A stretch of DNA of 64,000 bases from JBPRGH01 sp051418055 (GCA_051418055.1 JBPRGH010000113.1:1-64000), one strand, 5' to 3'. Positions 1 through 6,382 are shown, counted from the stretch's first letter. Numbers and translations are program-made. Notes: generated from the letters alone by a model not told the origin.

Positions 1-13
1 CGAAAAATGCACT

Positions 14-146
14 GTGTATAACAATAGCTATAAAAATATAGGGCGGGCAGTGGGTTAGGTTATTTTCGTTCTTGTAGCTACTTTTACTACGGGGGACAAC
101 TATTCACTTCGATTGCCCTACATTTTATAGCCTGTGCGTTATGTGC
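14..146 (+). repeat. attC site 1
   Basis: The opening core is GTGTATAAC (14-22) and the closing core is GTTATGTGC (138-146). The inner arms around 24-42 (ending ATAGGGC) and 114-132 (starting GCCCTA) are complementary with an extra base on one side. The central part carries the GGGGGACA motif shared by the family. It terminates a cassette that begins outside the window. It is nearly identical to site 6. Confidence 0.88.
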
Positions 147-163
147 AAGCGGCTCTATAAAGA

Positions 164-541
164 ATGAATAAGAAGAAAGACAAATATGGTGGACTCTATA
201 TAATAGGTTTTTTAATCCTTCTTACTATCGGTCTAATTTATTATAAATATTACTTACGTGACCTCCCGCAAAACTACACTATCGGCAAAATAATTAAAAT
301 ATGGAAACCAGTTAAAGGAGGAACTGTCGTTTCTTACTCCTATACAGTTAATGGTGAAGAATATGAAGGCTCTGTAAAGTTACATCCTTATGAAGATGTG
401 GCTAAACCTAATAAAATATTTTTAGTCGAGTATCCTGAAAATTATGAGAATGAAGGAGTAATGCTTCTTGATTTTCCTATTAATGATAATATACAACCAC
501 CAATAACTGGTTGGGACAAAAAACCTAATATAAACAACTAG
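164..541 (+). CDS. DUF3592-like small membrane protein, cassette 1
   Basis: This 125-residue protein is the only ORF of the first complete cassette and starts 18 bases after the attC1 core. It has a lysine-rich N-terminus, one membrane helix at about residues 10-30, then a mostly beta region (about 36-105) with the YTVNGEEYEG pattern typical of DUF3592-like domains. That places a small beta domain on one side of the inner membrane. Function is unknown; proteins of this kind are common in accessory DNA. The ORF is intact and AT-rich. The DUF3592 match is by eye and only moderately sure, but the gene itself is well supported by cassette context. Confidence 0.72.
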   Translation: MNKKKDKYGGLYIIGFLILLTIGLIYYKYYLRDLPQNYTIGKIIKIWKPVKGGTVVSYSYTVNGEEYEGSVKLHPYEDVAKPNKIFLVEYPENYENEGVMLLDFPINDNIQPPITGWDKKPNINN

Positions 542-571
542 AACTAGTACAAGCATATGAAGCCGCCGCCA

Positions 572-706
572 GCACATAACATTAGCTATAAACAATAGGG
601 CGTGCAGTGGTGTAGGTTCGGTCGGTTCTTTTAGCTACTTTTACTACGGGGGACAGTGGCGTGGCTTCGATCTGCCCTACTGTTTATAGCCTTGGCGTTA
701 TGAGCC
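572..706 (+). repeat. attC site 2
   Basis: Its opening core GCACATAAC (572-580) is the exact complement of GTTATGTGC at the start of cassette 1 (138-146). Its closing core GTTATGAGCC lies at 697-706. Arms AGCTATAAACAATAGGGC and GCCCTACTGTTTATAGCC pair almost fully. Confidence 0.9.
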
Positions 707-1043
707 ATTCAGGAATTTAATTGTATCCTGAGGTGGTACTTGGACAGGTTTTTCGGTCTGACAGTCAGGAACTTTGCTGAACAGGCAGTGGTAGAACAAA
801 CTTATCGTTCCTTAACACAGTCACGATAAAACAAATAGATAATTAAATTAAGCTCCTGGAACGGGATTGGGCGCAGTGGGTCGAGGAACTGCCGTTGAAT
901 AAGAGGTTCGAACAGCTTTCCCTTTGTTGGATAAGCGCTACCCGCATTCGGCACCTGGCTTTTAGGGAAGCACGGCAGTCAGTTTGGAATTCATTTTGAT
1001 TATTGAGAACGGGAAAATTTAATTATCTATTTGAGAAGGGAAC
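707..1043 (+). other. ORF-less cassette 2 with nested inverted repeats
   Basis: No ORF of useful length lies between attC2 and attC3. The body holds an 18-bp perfect inverted repeat, CAAATAGATAATTAAATT at 832-849 and its complement at 1016-1033. Nested inside are ACTGCCGT (888-895) with ACGGCAGT (972-979), and GCTTTCCCT (915-923) with AGGGAAGC (964-971, one bulge). The last two 3' strands are contiguous, so the helices could stack. The enclosed 166 bases are richer in G and C than the flanks. It may be a structured RNA, a folded DNA element or a small palindromic insertion; no reverse transcriptase or protein partner is adjacent. Confidence 0.6.
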
Positions 1044-1175
1044 GGCTCATAACATTGTGTATAAATCAGTGTGGGTGTTGTGGTTCTGGGCGTTCAGTGG
1101 TATCTTCATCTTTTATATCGGGGGACAATGACGCAGGTTTTAGCCACACCGATTTATACACTTAGCGTTATGCCC
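1044..1175 (+). repeat. attC site 3
   Basis: The opening core GGCTCATAAC (1044-1053) is the exact complement of GTTATGAGCC at the start of cassette 2. The closing core is GTTATGCCC (1167-1175). Its arms differ in sequence from the other sites (GTGTATAAATC and GATTTATACAC; GTGTGG and CCACAC) yet remain paired, which is compensatory change. GGGGGACA is kept in the centre. Confidence 0.9.
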
Positions 1176-1183
1176 AATTTAAA

Positions 1184-1657
1184 ATGAAAATTAAACATAG
1201 ATTAAAAATAAATTTAGATTATGATTTAAGAAATCTTCTGAATCAGCTATCTCAGGATTTAGAATCAAACTATCAGTGGCAAACAACGATTATTGAAAAT
1301 ACAATCGTATGGAATAAAGTGGAGAGAATCTATAGGATGATATGGAAACCAACAGATTTCCTGACAAACGGTAAAATTAAGGTCAATCAAGAATATGGAT
1401 CAAAATATTATTTGGAATTTAAATTTTATCCTAAAAAACCTTTAATTGGATTTATAATAATCTTAATTGCTGGTCCCATATTGGTTGCTATTAATCAGAT
1501 TTTTCAATTTAATCTCCCTAATGAGATATTAAAATTTCTTGTTTGGGCAAGTCCAATTATGGCAATATTACTAGCAATCCTAAACTATTTTATTTTCAAA
1601 CGAATAATGAAATTTTCTCTTAACAAATCAATTTCACGAATACTCTATAATGATTAA
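1184..1657 (+). CDS. Unknown membrane protein with C-terminal helix pair, cassette 3
   Basis: This 157-residue protein starts only 9 bases after the attC3 core and ends 7 bases before the attC4 core, so it fills the cassette. The first 85 residues are soluble and mixed helix/beta (DYDLRNLLNQLSQDLESNYQW, then VNQEYGSKYYLEFKFYP). Two hydrophobic helices follow at about 88-110 and 116-140, then a basic tail. The same layout appears in the ORFs at 2529 and 4448. I do not recognise the family and assign no function. Confidence 0.7.
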   Translation: MKIKHRLKINLDYDLRNLLNQLSQDLESNYQWQTTIIENTIVWNKVERIYRMIWKPTDFLTNGKIKVNQEYGSKYYLEFKFYPKKPLIGFIIILIAGPILVAINQIFQFNLPNEILKFLVWASPIMAILLAILNYFIFKRIMKFSLNKSISRILYND

Positions 1658-1663
1658 AAAACT

Positions 1664-1796
1664 GGGCATAACAATAGCTATACTCAATAGGGCGTGCTGT
1701 GGTGTAGTTTCATTCGGTGGTTTTAGCTACTTTTACTACGGCGGACAGTTATTCACTTCGATCTGCCCTACTGAGTATAGCCCGAGCGTTAGCAAC
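1664..1796 (+). repeat. attC site 4
   Basis: The opening core GGGCATAAC (1664-1672) complements GTTATGCCC at the start of cassette 3. The closing core is GTTAGCAAC (1788-1796). The arms AGCTATACTCAATAGGGC and GCCCTACTGAGTATAGCC pair, again with sequence differences matched on both sides. Confidence 0.9.
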
Positions 1797-1823
1797 AATT
1801 CGATTCAAGAAAGTTTAGAGTAA

Positions 1824-2342
1824 ATGAATAAGAATTTTTTAATTTATTTGATTATTGGGTTATCATCAACAGTTTATAGCTGTAATCAGAAAAATGACAG
1901 TACTATCGGGTGTAACAAGTCCAAAATATTACCTCTAATTTTCACAACCAATGACATAGTTGAAATATACCACGAGGATAATCCAGCAAACAACGATAGA
2001 CAACAATATTATAGAAGTGCTTTAGTTGACTCAATCGATAACTTAACGCTTACAATGCTGGAATTCTCAGGAGGAATAGCTTTAGATGGTCAAGGATTTT
2101 TCAATCCATGTTATTCTATCGATCAATTTTATGATGATTTTCAAGATTACAAGAATAACTCTATTCGTCCCTTTTATGATTCGTTAGACCAAAATGATAA
2201 AGAGTCCAAAGAATTTATTAAAAAATTAAAAACGAATTTCTTTTCCGAGAACCCTTACTTCGACAAAGACTACTTTAAAAGCAATAGAATAAATCAATTA
2301 ACTTACGATCTTTTAACTTTAGAATTAGAACTTGTTAATTAG
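1824..2342 (+). CDS. Putative lipoprotein, cassette 4
   Basis: The 172-residue product has a signal peptide of about 19 residues ending in a lipobox, VYSC, with Cys20 as the likely lipidated residue. The mature part is acidic, with many Asp, Asn and Tyr residues, and resembles no enzyme family I can name. A stretch with LALDGQGFFNPCYS-like spacing near the middle contains a second Cys. It is a single-gene cassette with a 28-base leader after attC4. Membrane anchoring in the periplasm or outer membrane is inferred from the lipobox; function is unknown. Confidence 0.72.
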   Translation: MNKNFLIYLIIGLSSTVYSCNQKNDSTIGCNKSKILPLIFTTNDIVEIYHEDNPANNDRQQYYRSALVDSIDNLTLTMLEFSGGIALDGQGFFNPCYSIDQFYDDFQDYKNNSIRPFYDSLDQNDKESKEFIKKLKTNFFSENPYFDKDYFKSNRINQLTYDLLTLELELVN

Positions 2343-2370
2343 ATAGAAAGATTGGTGAATGAATCGAACA

Positions 2371-2505
2371 GTTGCTAACAGTAGCTATACACTATAGGGG
2401 GTTCAGTGGTGTAGGTTGGTTCGGTTTCTTTTAGCTACTTTTATATCGGGGGACAATTATTCACTTCGAAACTCCCCTACAGTATATAGCCTTGGCGTTA
2501 GCGAC
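2371..2505 (+). repeat. attC site 5
   Basis: The opening core GTTGCTAAC (2371-2379) complements GTTAGCAAC that begins cassette 4. Beyond a 2-base mismatch the match continues for 8 bases (GAATCGAA with TTCGATTC). The closing core is GTTAGCGAC (2497-2505). Arms carry GGGG/CCCC in place of GGGC/GCCC, matched on both sides. Confidence 0.9.
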
Positions 2506-2528
2506 AATACGCCCCAGAACAGAATAAC

Positions 2529-3005
2529 ATGAACTTAAGAAAACTAACTTTTAGAACAGATCTGTACTCAACTTTAACATATGAACAGTTAAAGGACAAA
2601 CTAAGCAACAGAATTGGCATCAACTTCAAACTTGGACTCGTTAACAACGAAGAAATTCACCTATATTATTTAAAAGACGTCTATACGAATCATGGATTTG
2701 ATAGAATTCCAGCATGTGAGATTAAGATTTTAAATAAATTGCAAAATGACAATAAAACCAAAATTACGTTTCAAATCGCAGACTATTATTTAATTTTCAC
2801 TGCCATAGTTCCATTAATTTTCATGGGAATACTTTATGTAACCAATGCTCCAATTCTCTTTGAAATTTTATATGCATATCCAATCTTATATTTAATGTTA
2901 ATGTACATTTATACAGATCAATCGGACAGATTTAAAGGAGATTTAATCAACTTAGAAAAGTCAGTGGAAGGGCGTACAGTCGCTAACAGTAGCTATAAAA
3001 TATAG
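2529..3005 (+). CDS. Unknown membrane protein, cassette 5, stop inside attC6
   Basis: This 158-residue protein has a soluble N-terminal part (to about residue 85) and two hydrophobic helices at about 90-106 and 112-130, the same plan as the ORF at 1184. Its reading frame runs into attC6: codons from 2979 onward (VANSSYKI) are encoded by the attC opening core and left arm, and the stop lies in the arm. The cassette therefore has no spacer between gene and recombination site. Function is unknown. Whether the attC-encoded tail matters is not clear. Confidence 0.7.
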   Translation: MNLRKLTFRTDLYSTLTYEQLKDKLSNRIGINFKLGLVNNEEIHLYYLKDVYTNHGFDRIPACEIKILNKLQNDNKTKITFQIADYYLIFTAIVPLIFMGILYVTNAPILFEILYAYPILYLMLMYIYTDQSDRFKGDLINLEKSVEGRTVANSSYKI

Positions 3006-3110
3006 GGCGGGCAGTGGGTTAGGTTATTTTCGTTCTTGTAGCTACTTTTACTACGGGGGACAACTATTCACTTTGATTGCCCTACATTTTATAGCCCTGG
3101 CGTTAGCCAC
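2979..3110 (+). repeat. attC site 6
   Basis: The opening core GTCGCTAAC (2979-2987) complements GTTAGCGAC at the start of cassette 5, and after a 2-base mismatch a further 7 bases match (GGGCGTA with TACGCCC). The closing core is GTTAGCCAC (3102-3110). Centre and arms are almost the same as site 1. Confidence 0.9.
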
Positions 3111-3121
3111 AATCATGGTAC

Positions 3122-4424
3122 GGTAAAGGGACATCGTTTACAAAGTTAAAGGCACATAGTTTACACTTTTTAAGACGTAATTTGATTGAAAAAATCAGAT
3201 TGCCATGCCTTGGAAAGAAACAACAACTATGGAACAAAAAGTAGAATTTATTTGTGAATGGCGTACTCAAAAGTATAGCATCACAGAGCTTTGCAAAGCC
3301 TTCAACATATCCAGGCCTACAGCTTACAAACTGATAAATAGGTTTGAAAATGAAGGACTAGAAGGGCTCATGGAGTACTCAAAAGCTCCGAGTAATCATC
3401 CCAATAAAACACAAAAAATAATTGAAGAAAAAATCATTCAATTAAAGGAAAAACATTTGCTCTGGGGTGCCAAAAAAATCAGGCGATTATTGTTTAACCA
3501 ATGCGACAAGGAAGATATACCCAGTGTAGTTACAGTCCATAAAATACTCAAGGATAATGGGTTTGTAAAGCCTCAAAAAAGAGTTAGAAGAGTAAAGCCT
3601 GTCTTCCCAATTTTCGACCCTCAGGAATGCAATGAAGTATGGAGTGCAGATTACAAAGGAAAGTTCTTAATGGGCAACAAAATATACTGTCATCCGCTGA
3701 CCATTGCAGATTCCAGGAGCAGGTTTTTATTTACTGCCAAAGGACATTACAATGAAAATTTAAAGGCCGTTAAAGCAGAATTTACAAAGGTTTTTAGAAA
3801 ATATGGTATGCCTAAACAAATCCATACCGACAACGGTAGCCCGTTTGGATCTGTAGCCTCTATCCAACGTTATACCCAGCTCTCCTATTGGTTTATAGAT
3901 CTGGGTATAACCCCTGTATTTTCGGATCCTTCACACCCAGAACAAAACGGCAGGCATGAACGGATGCACCGCGATTTAAAAGCCTCTTGCGCAAAGCCTT
4001 CAGCTCAGGATTTAAAGGCTCAACAAAGGCGTTTAAATCAGTTTGTAAAGGAGTATAATCATATACGTCCACATGAAGCTTTAGACATGGAGACACCAGC
4101 TTCTGTACATAACTTTTCAGCTCGACCATTTCCTGAAAAAATACAAGATTATGATTATGATCCGGAGATGAAAGTATTAAAAGTAACACAGAATGGAGCC
4201 ATGCGATGGAGGGCTTACTACTGGGTATATCTGACTGCTTCTTTAAAAGGAAAATATGTAGGGGTGTTAGATATGGGCAATGGAATTTGGAGGGTATTCT
4301 ATAGAGATGTATTTTTAGGATACTTTGATGAAAAAAACTTAAGAGATAAACAAAAATCAATAAGGCTAAGTCAAAATATAGTGTAAACCCTAACCTTTAA
4401 CTTTTGTAAAGGATGTGCCTTAAC
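3122..4424 (+). mobile_element. IS481-family insertion sequence within the cassette array
   Basis: One transposase ORF is flanked by imperfect terminal inverted repeats. The left end near 3123-3167 and the right end near 4381-4424 share blocks such as TTTACAAA, GTTAAAGG and GTTTACAC in inverted order. No clear target duplication is visible. The left flank is the start of one cassette (GTTAGCCACAATC) and the right flank (ATACAGGCCCAAATT) is the start of another, so the insertion is linked to loss of the sequence between them. Exact ends are uncertain by a few bases. Confidence 0.82.
3205..4386 (+). CDS. IS481 family transposase
   Basis: The 393-residue protein opens with a helix-turn-helix (about 20-60, containing SITELCKAFNISRPTAYKL). 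A linker/second HTH region follows to about 130, then an integrase-type DDE core. The likely catalytic residues are Asp149 (WSADYKG), Asp209 (TDNGSPF) and Glu252 (QNGRHER). The C-terminal part, about 300-390, is a beta-rich tail normal for IS481 members. Length and motif order fit the family and the frame is intact, so the element may still be able to move. It is bounded by inverted repeats and lies in the same direction as the cassettes. Confidence 0.93.
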   Translation: MPWKETTTMEQKVEFICEWRTQKYSITELCKAFNISRPTAYKLINRFENEGLEGLMEYSKAPSNHPNKTQKIIEEKIIQLKEKHLLWGAKKIRRLLFNQCDKEDIPSVVTVHKILKDNGFVKPQKRVRRVKPVFPIFDPQECNEVWSADYKGKFLMGNKIYCHPLTIADSRSRFLFTAKGHYNENLKAVKAEFTKVFRKYGMPKQIHTDNGSPFGSVASIQRYTQLSYWFIDLGITPVFSDPSHPEQNGRHERMHRDLKASCAKPSAQDLKAQQRRLNQFVKEYNHIRPHEALDMETPASVHNFSARPFPEKIQDYDYDPEMKVLKVTQNGAMRWRAYYWVYLTASLKGKYVGVLDMGNGIWRVFYRDVFLGYFDEKNLRDKQKSIRLSQNIV

Positions 4425-4447
4425 ATACAGGCCCAAATTAATGACGG

Positions 4448-5065
4448 ATGGGATTTCCATTTTCATATAGCAAAAAATTCAATATCAAGAAGGCTGACTC
4501 ATCTAGACTACTAGATAAGTTAGAAAATAATATCAATCGAGCTGGTGGAGTTGACATTAAAAAAGATGATAAAGAATTTTCATTTAAAGGTGGACTCTTT
4601 CGTTGGGAGACCTTTAAAGGGATGGGATGGAATATATTGCAAGTAATTACTAAAGGACAAATTCAAATAAGTAAGGACGACCAATATTTGAAATACAAAA
4701 TCTACTTTACCGAGTTTCTAAGTATCTGGTTTTTAATTTACATCTTCTTATTACTGTTTCCGAATCTTATAATTACTGACTTCCAAGAACTACAAGATGA
4801 AATTCTTCCTGCTATTTTTGTAACCTTGATTTATTGGACGGTTTATTCATTTAATTGCTTCATACAAGTTTGGCGACTAAACTATAGAATTAATAGATTG
4901 ATCATTGATTTGAATAGAGAATATTCTGACTCATTTATTTCAAGCGAACAAAAATCCTGGTTGGAAAATGAAAATCAATGTCCAGCGTGCGGATACAGTA
5001 TCAACCAAAATGATATTGAATGCTCTGACTGTGGATTAATATTAAAGCAAACTGATAACGTTTAA
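4448..5065 (+). CDS. Membrane protein with C-terminal zinc ribbon, cassette 6b
   Basis: The 205-residue protein has a soluble N-terminal region (1-90), two membrane helices at about 94-112 and 123-142, and a cytoplasmic tail. That tail ends in a zinc ribbon, CPACGYSINQNDIECSDCG, with two CxxC pairs. The N-terminal plus helix-pair plan is the same as the ORFs at 1184 and 2529. The ATG at 4448 is chosen because an earlier ATG at 4441 is quickly closed by a stop. The cassette start upstream is damaged by the IS. Zinc binding is inferred from the four Cys residues; the biological role is unknown. Confidence 0.72.
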   Translation: MGFPFSYSKKFNIKKADSSRLLDKLENNINRAGGVDIKKDDKEFSFKGGLFRWETFKGMGWNILQVITKGQIQISKDDQYLKYKIYFTEFLSIWFLIYIFLLLFPNLIITDFQELQDEILPAIFVTLIYWTVYSFNCFIQVWRLNYRINRLIIDLNREYSDSFISSEQKSWLENENQCPACGYSINQNDIECSDCGLILKQTDNV

Positions 5066-5080
5066 CGAAAATTTGGGCCA

Positions 5081-5210
5081 GTGTATAACAGTAGCTATAC
5101 AAGGGGGAGCAGTGGTGTAGGTTCGTTCGGTTCTTGTAGTCACTTTTATTACGGGGGATAATTATTCACTTCAAAACTCCCCTACAGTAAATTGACTTGG
5201 AGTTGTACGC
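5081..5210 (+). repeat. attC site 7 (degenerate arms)
   Basis: The opening core GTGTATAAC (5081-5089) is preceded by TTGGGC, which complements GCCCAA just right of the IS. The closing core is GTTGTACGC (5202-5210). The left arm has lost several bases and the right arm reads AGTAAATTGACTT where others have AGTATATAGCCTT, so inner pairing is weaker than in the other sites. Confidence 0.8.
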
Positions 5211-5263
5211 AAGCAGCATAGACCTCGAATGAGCATTGAAATTATTAATTTAAAAAGTATAAA

Positions 5264-5740
5264 ATGAGAAATTCTATTTTCACACTATTTATTTTTGCTC
5301 CTCTACATTTATTTGCCCAAAGTTCGGATTATAACGTTTCCTCATATCTCAATGAGGGAACAAAGGCACCAAATACACATTACATAGGGGAAGCTTGGTT
5401 GAATCCTATCATTCATGATGATGCGGAATTGGGCTATAACATCACAAAAGCAACTTTCAAAGCCAACTCCACTTTGGACTGGCACAAACATTCATACGTG
5501 CAGGTTTTAATCATCGTAGATGGTCAAGCCTATTATCAAGAAAGAGGAAAATACCCAATTATACTTAAACAAGGCGATGTGATTAAATGCCCTAAAGAAA
5601 CCGAGCACTGGCATTCCTCAACCAAGGAAAGCGATGTGACATATTTGGCATTATATGGCGGACAACAACCCACAATTTGGACAGAGGTATTAACACAAGA
5701 ATATTATGATAGTGTAGCTGAGGAGCTAAAAAACAACTAA
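5264..5740 (+). CDS. Secreted cupin-domain protein, cassette 7
   Basis: The 158-residue protein has a cleavable signal peptide (about 1-18, ending LFAQ) and a single cupin barrel. The first cupin motif is seen at WHKHSYVQVLIIVDGQAYY, with two metal-ligand His residues and Gln where Glu is usual. The second is at GDVIKCPKETEHWH. Such small periplasmic cupins bind a divalent metal and are often annotated next to carboxymuconolactone decarboxylases; no such neighbour is present here. It is the last intact cassette, with a 54-base leader after attC7. Substrate is unknown. Confidence 0.85.
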   Translation: MRNSIFTLFIFAPLHLFAQSSDYNVSSYLNEGTKAPNTHYIGEAWLNPIIHDDAELGYNITKATFKANSTLDWHKHSYVQVLIIVDGQAYYQERGKYPIILKQGDVIKCPKETEHWHSSTKESDVTYLALYGGQQPTIWTEVLTQEYYDSVAEELKNN

Positions 5741-5785
5741 TAATTAACAAAAATTATCAAGAAAGCACTCGAAAAAAGAATGCCA

Positions 5786-5807
5786 GCGTACAACATTAGC
5801 TATAGCA
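5786..5807 (+). repeat. attC site 8, left end only
   Basis: The core GCGTACAAC (5786-5794) is the exact complement of GTTGTACGC that begins cassette 7, and it is followed by ATTAGCTATAG as in other sites. After 5807 the sequence is unrelated, so the right half has been lost. This marks the right-hand end of the array. Confidence 0.85.
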
Positions 5808-5935
5808 GCAATTTTCGGACAAATTCTCACCAATTTTTATTTGAAACGAAATAAAATTAAATGTCCCAAAACCTCAAAAAATATTAATTGAAGATAAAAG
5901 ACTGCTCGAAAGACTGGACAATTAATTTTAATAAT

Positions 5936-6382
5936 ATGCAGCATTTTCGATTACCTAGAAAATTAAAGAAAAAGCTTAATAAAAAATTATGGCTTTATCC
6001 TGAAAATAAAGACGGGCATAAAATGGCATGGCCTTCAAAATATGAAGAAGATTATCAGGCATATAAAACAGGTATTGTTAAGGATATATTAAATCGTAAA
6101 CCGAAAAGGGAACCAAAACCTCATTTAGATGAGCCAATTGAAATATCAGATGATGAGTTAAAACTGATGGTAAATGATATTATCCGCAAGGATCTTAGAA
6201 TCTCATCACATCAAAAACTGATAGAAGCTAAAAAACATCCGGCCACTATCAGAGCCTATCATAATTTTATAAACGCATATAATCATTATAAAAGTGGTAA
6301 TGATTCTTATGGCAATATTTGCTGCCTTTCTATTGACTATGCAAATGATCTTCTAAAAAAGAAGAAAAAAATCTCTAAATGA
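5936..6382 (+). CDS. Hypothetical protein next to the array end
   Basis: The frame is open from a TTG at 5888, but the first ATG is at 5936 and is preferred. From there the product is 148 residues, basic (many Lys/Arg), without signal or membrane segments, and predicted mostly helical in its second half (around SSHQKLIEAKKHPATIRAYHN). I do not recognise a family. It starts about 130 bases right of the truncated attC8. It may be the first chromosomal gene beyond the array or a remnant of a further cassette. Confidence 0.55.
   Translation: MQHFRLPRKLKKKLNKKLWLYPENKDGHKMAWPSKYEEDYQAYKTGIVKDILNRKPKREPKPHLDEPIEISDDELKLMVNDIIRKDLRISSHQKLIEAKKHPATIRAYHNFINAYNHYKSGNDSYGNICCLSIDYANDLLKKKKKISK

Larger units (their letters stand above)
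14..5807 (+). mobile_element. Integron-type gene cassette array (no integrase in window)
   Basis: Seven attC-like sites and one half site of about 130 bp recur every 0.5-0.7 kb, each following one small + strand ORF or a non-coding cassette. Every site begins with a core ending in AAC and ends with a core beginning GTT, with complementary inner arms between. The first 9-10 bases of each cassette are the reverse complement of those opening its own downstream attC, as expected when a cassette was once a circle. An IS481-type element interrupts the array. Integron integrase and attI would lie left of base 1; they are not visible, so this could also be an array lacking its integrase. Confidence 0.9.

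Noticed and set aside
899..923. GGTTCGAAC at about 905-913 as a tRNA T-arm
   Set aside because: No acceptor stem, D-arm or anticodon arm can be arranged around it; it is a short palindrome inside the ORF-less cassette.
707..1043. Retron-type msr-msd RNA in the ORF-less cassette
   Set aside because: Nested stems are suggestive, but no reverse transcriptase is nearby, and none is expected in a single cassette of this size.
3893..4360. 155-codon minus-strand ORF inside the IS
   Set aside because: It is fully antisense to a clear DDE transposase and has no protein-like features of its own.
3110..4430. Target-site duplication around the IS
   Set aside because: Flanks GGTAC/ACATACAG give no convincing direct repeat, and the flanks belong to two different cassettes.
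14..5807. The regularly recurring repeats as a CRISPR array
   Set aside because: Repeats are about 130 bp, 0.5-0.7 kb apart, with ORFs between them, and the two ends co-vary with cassette starts; this fits attC sites, not CRISPR.
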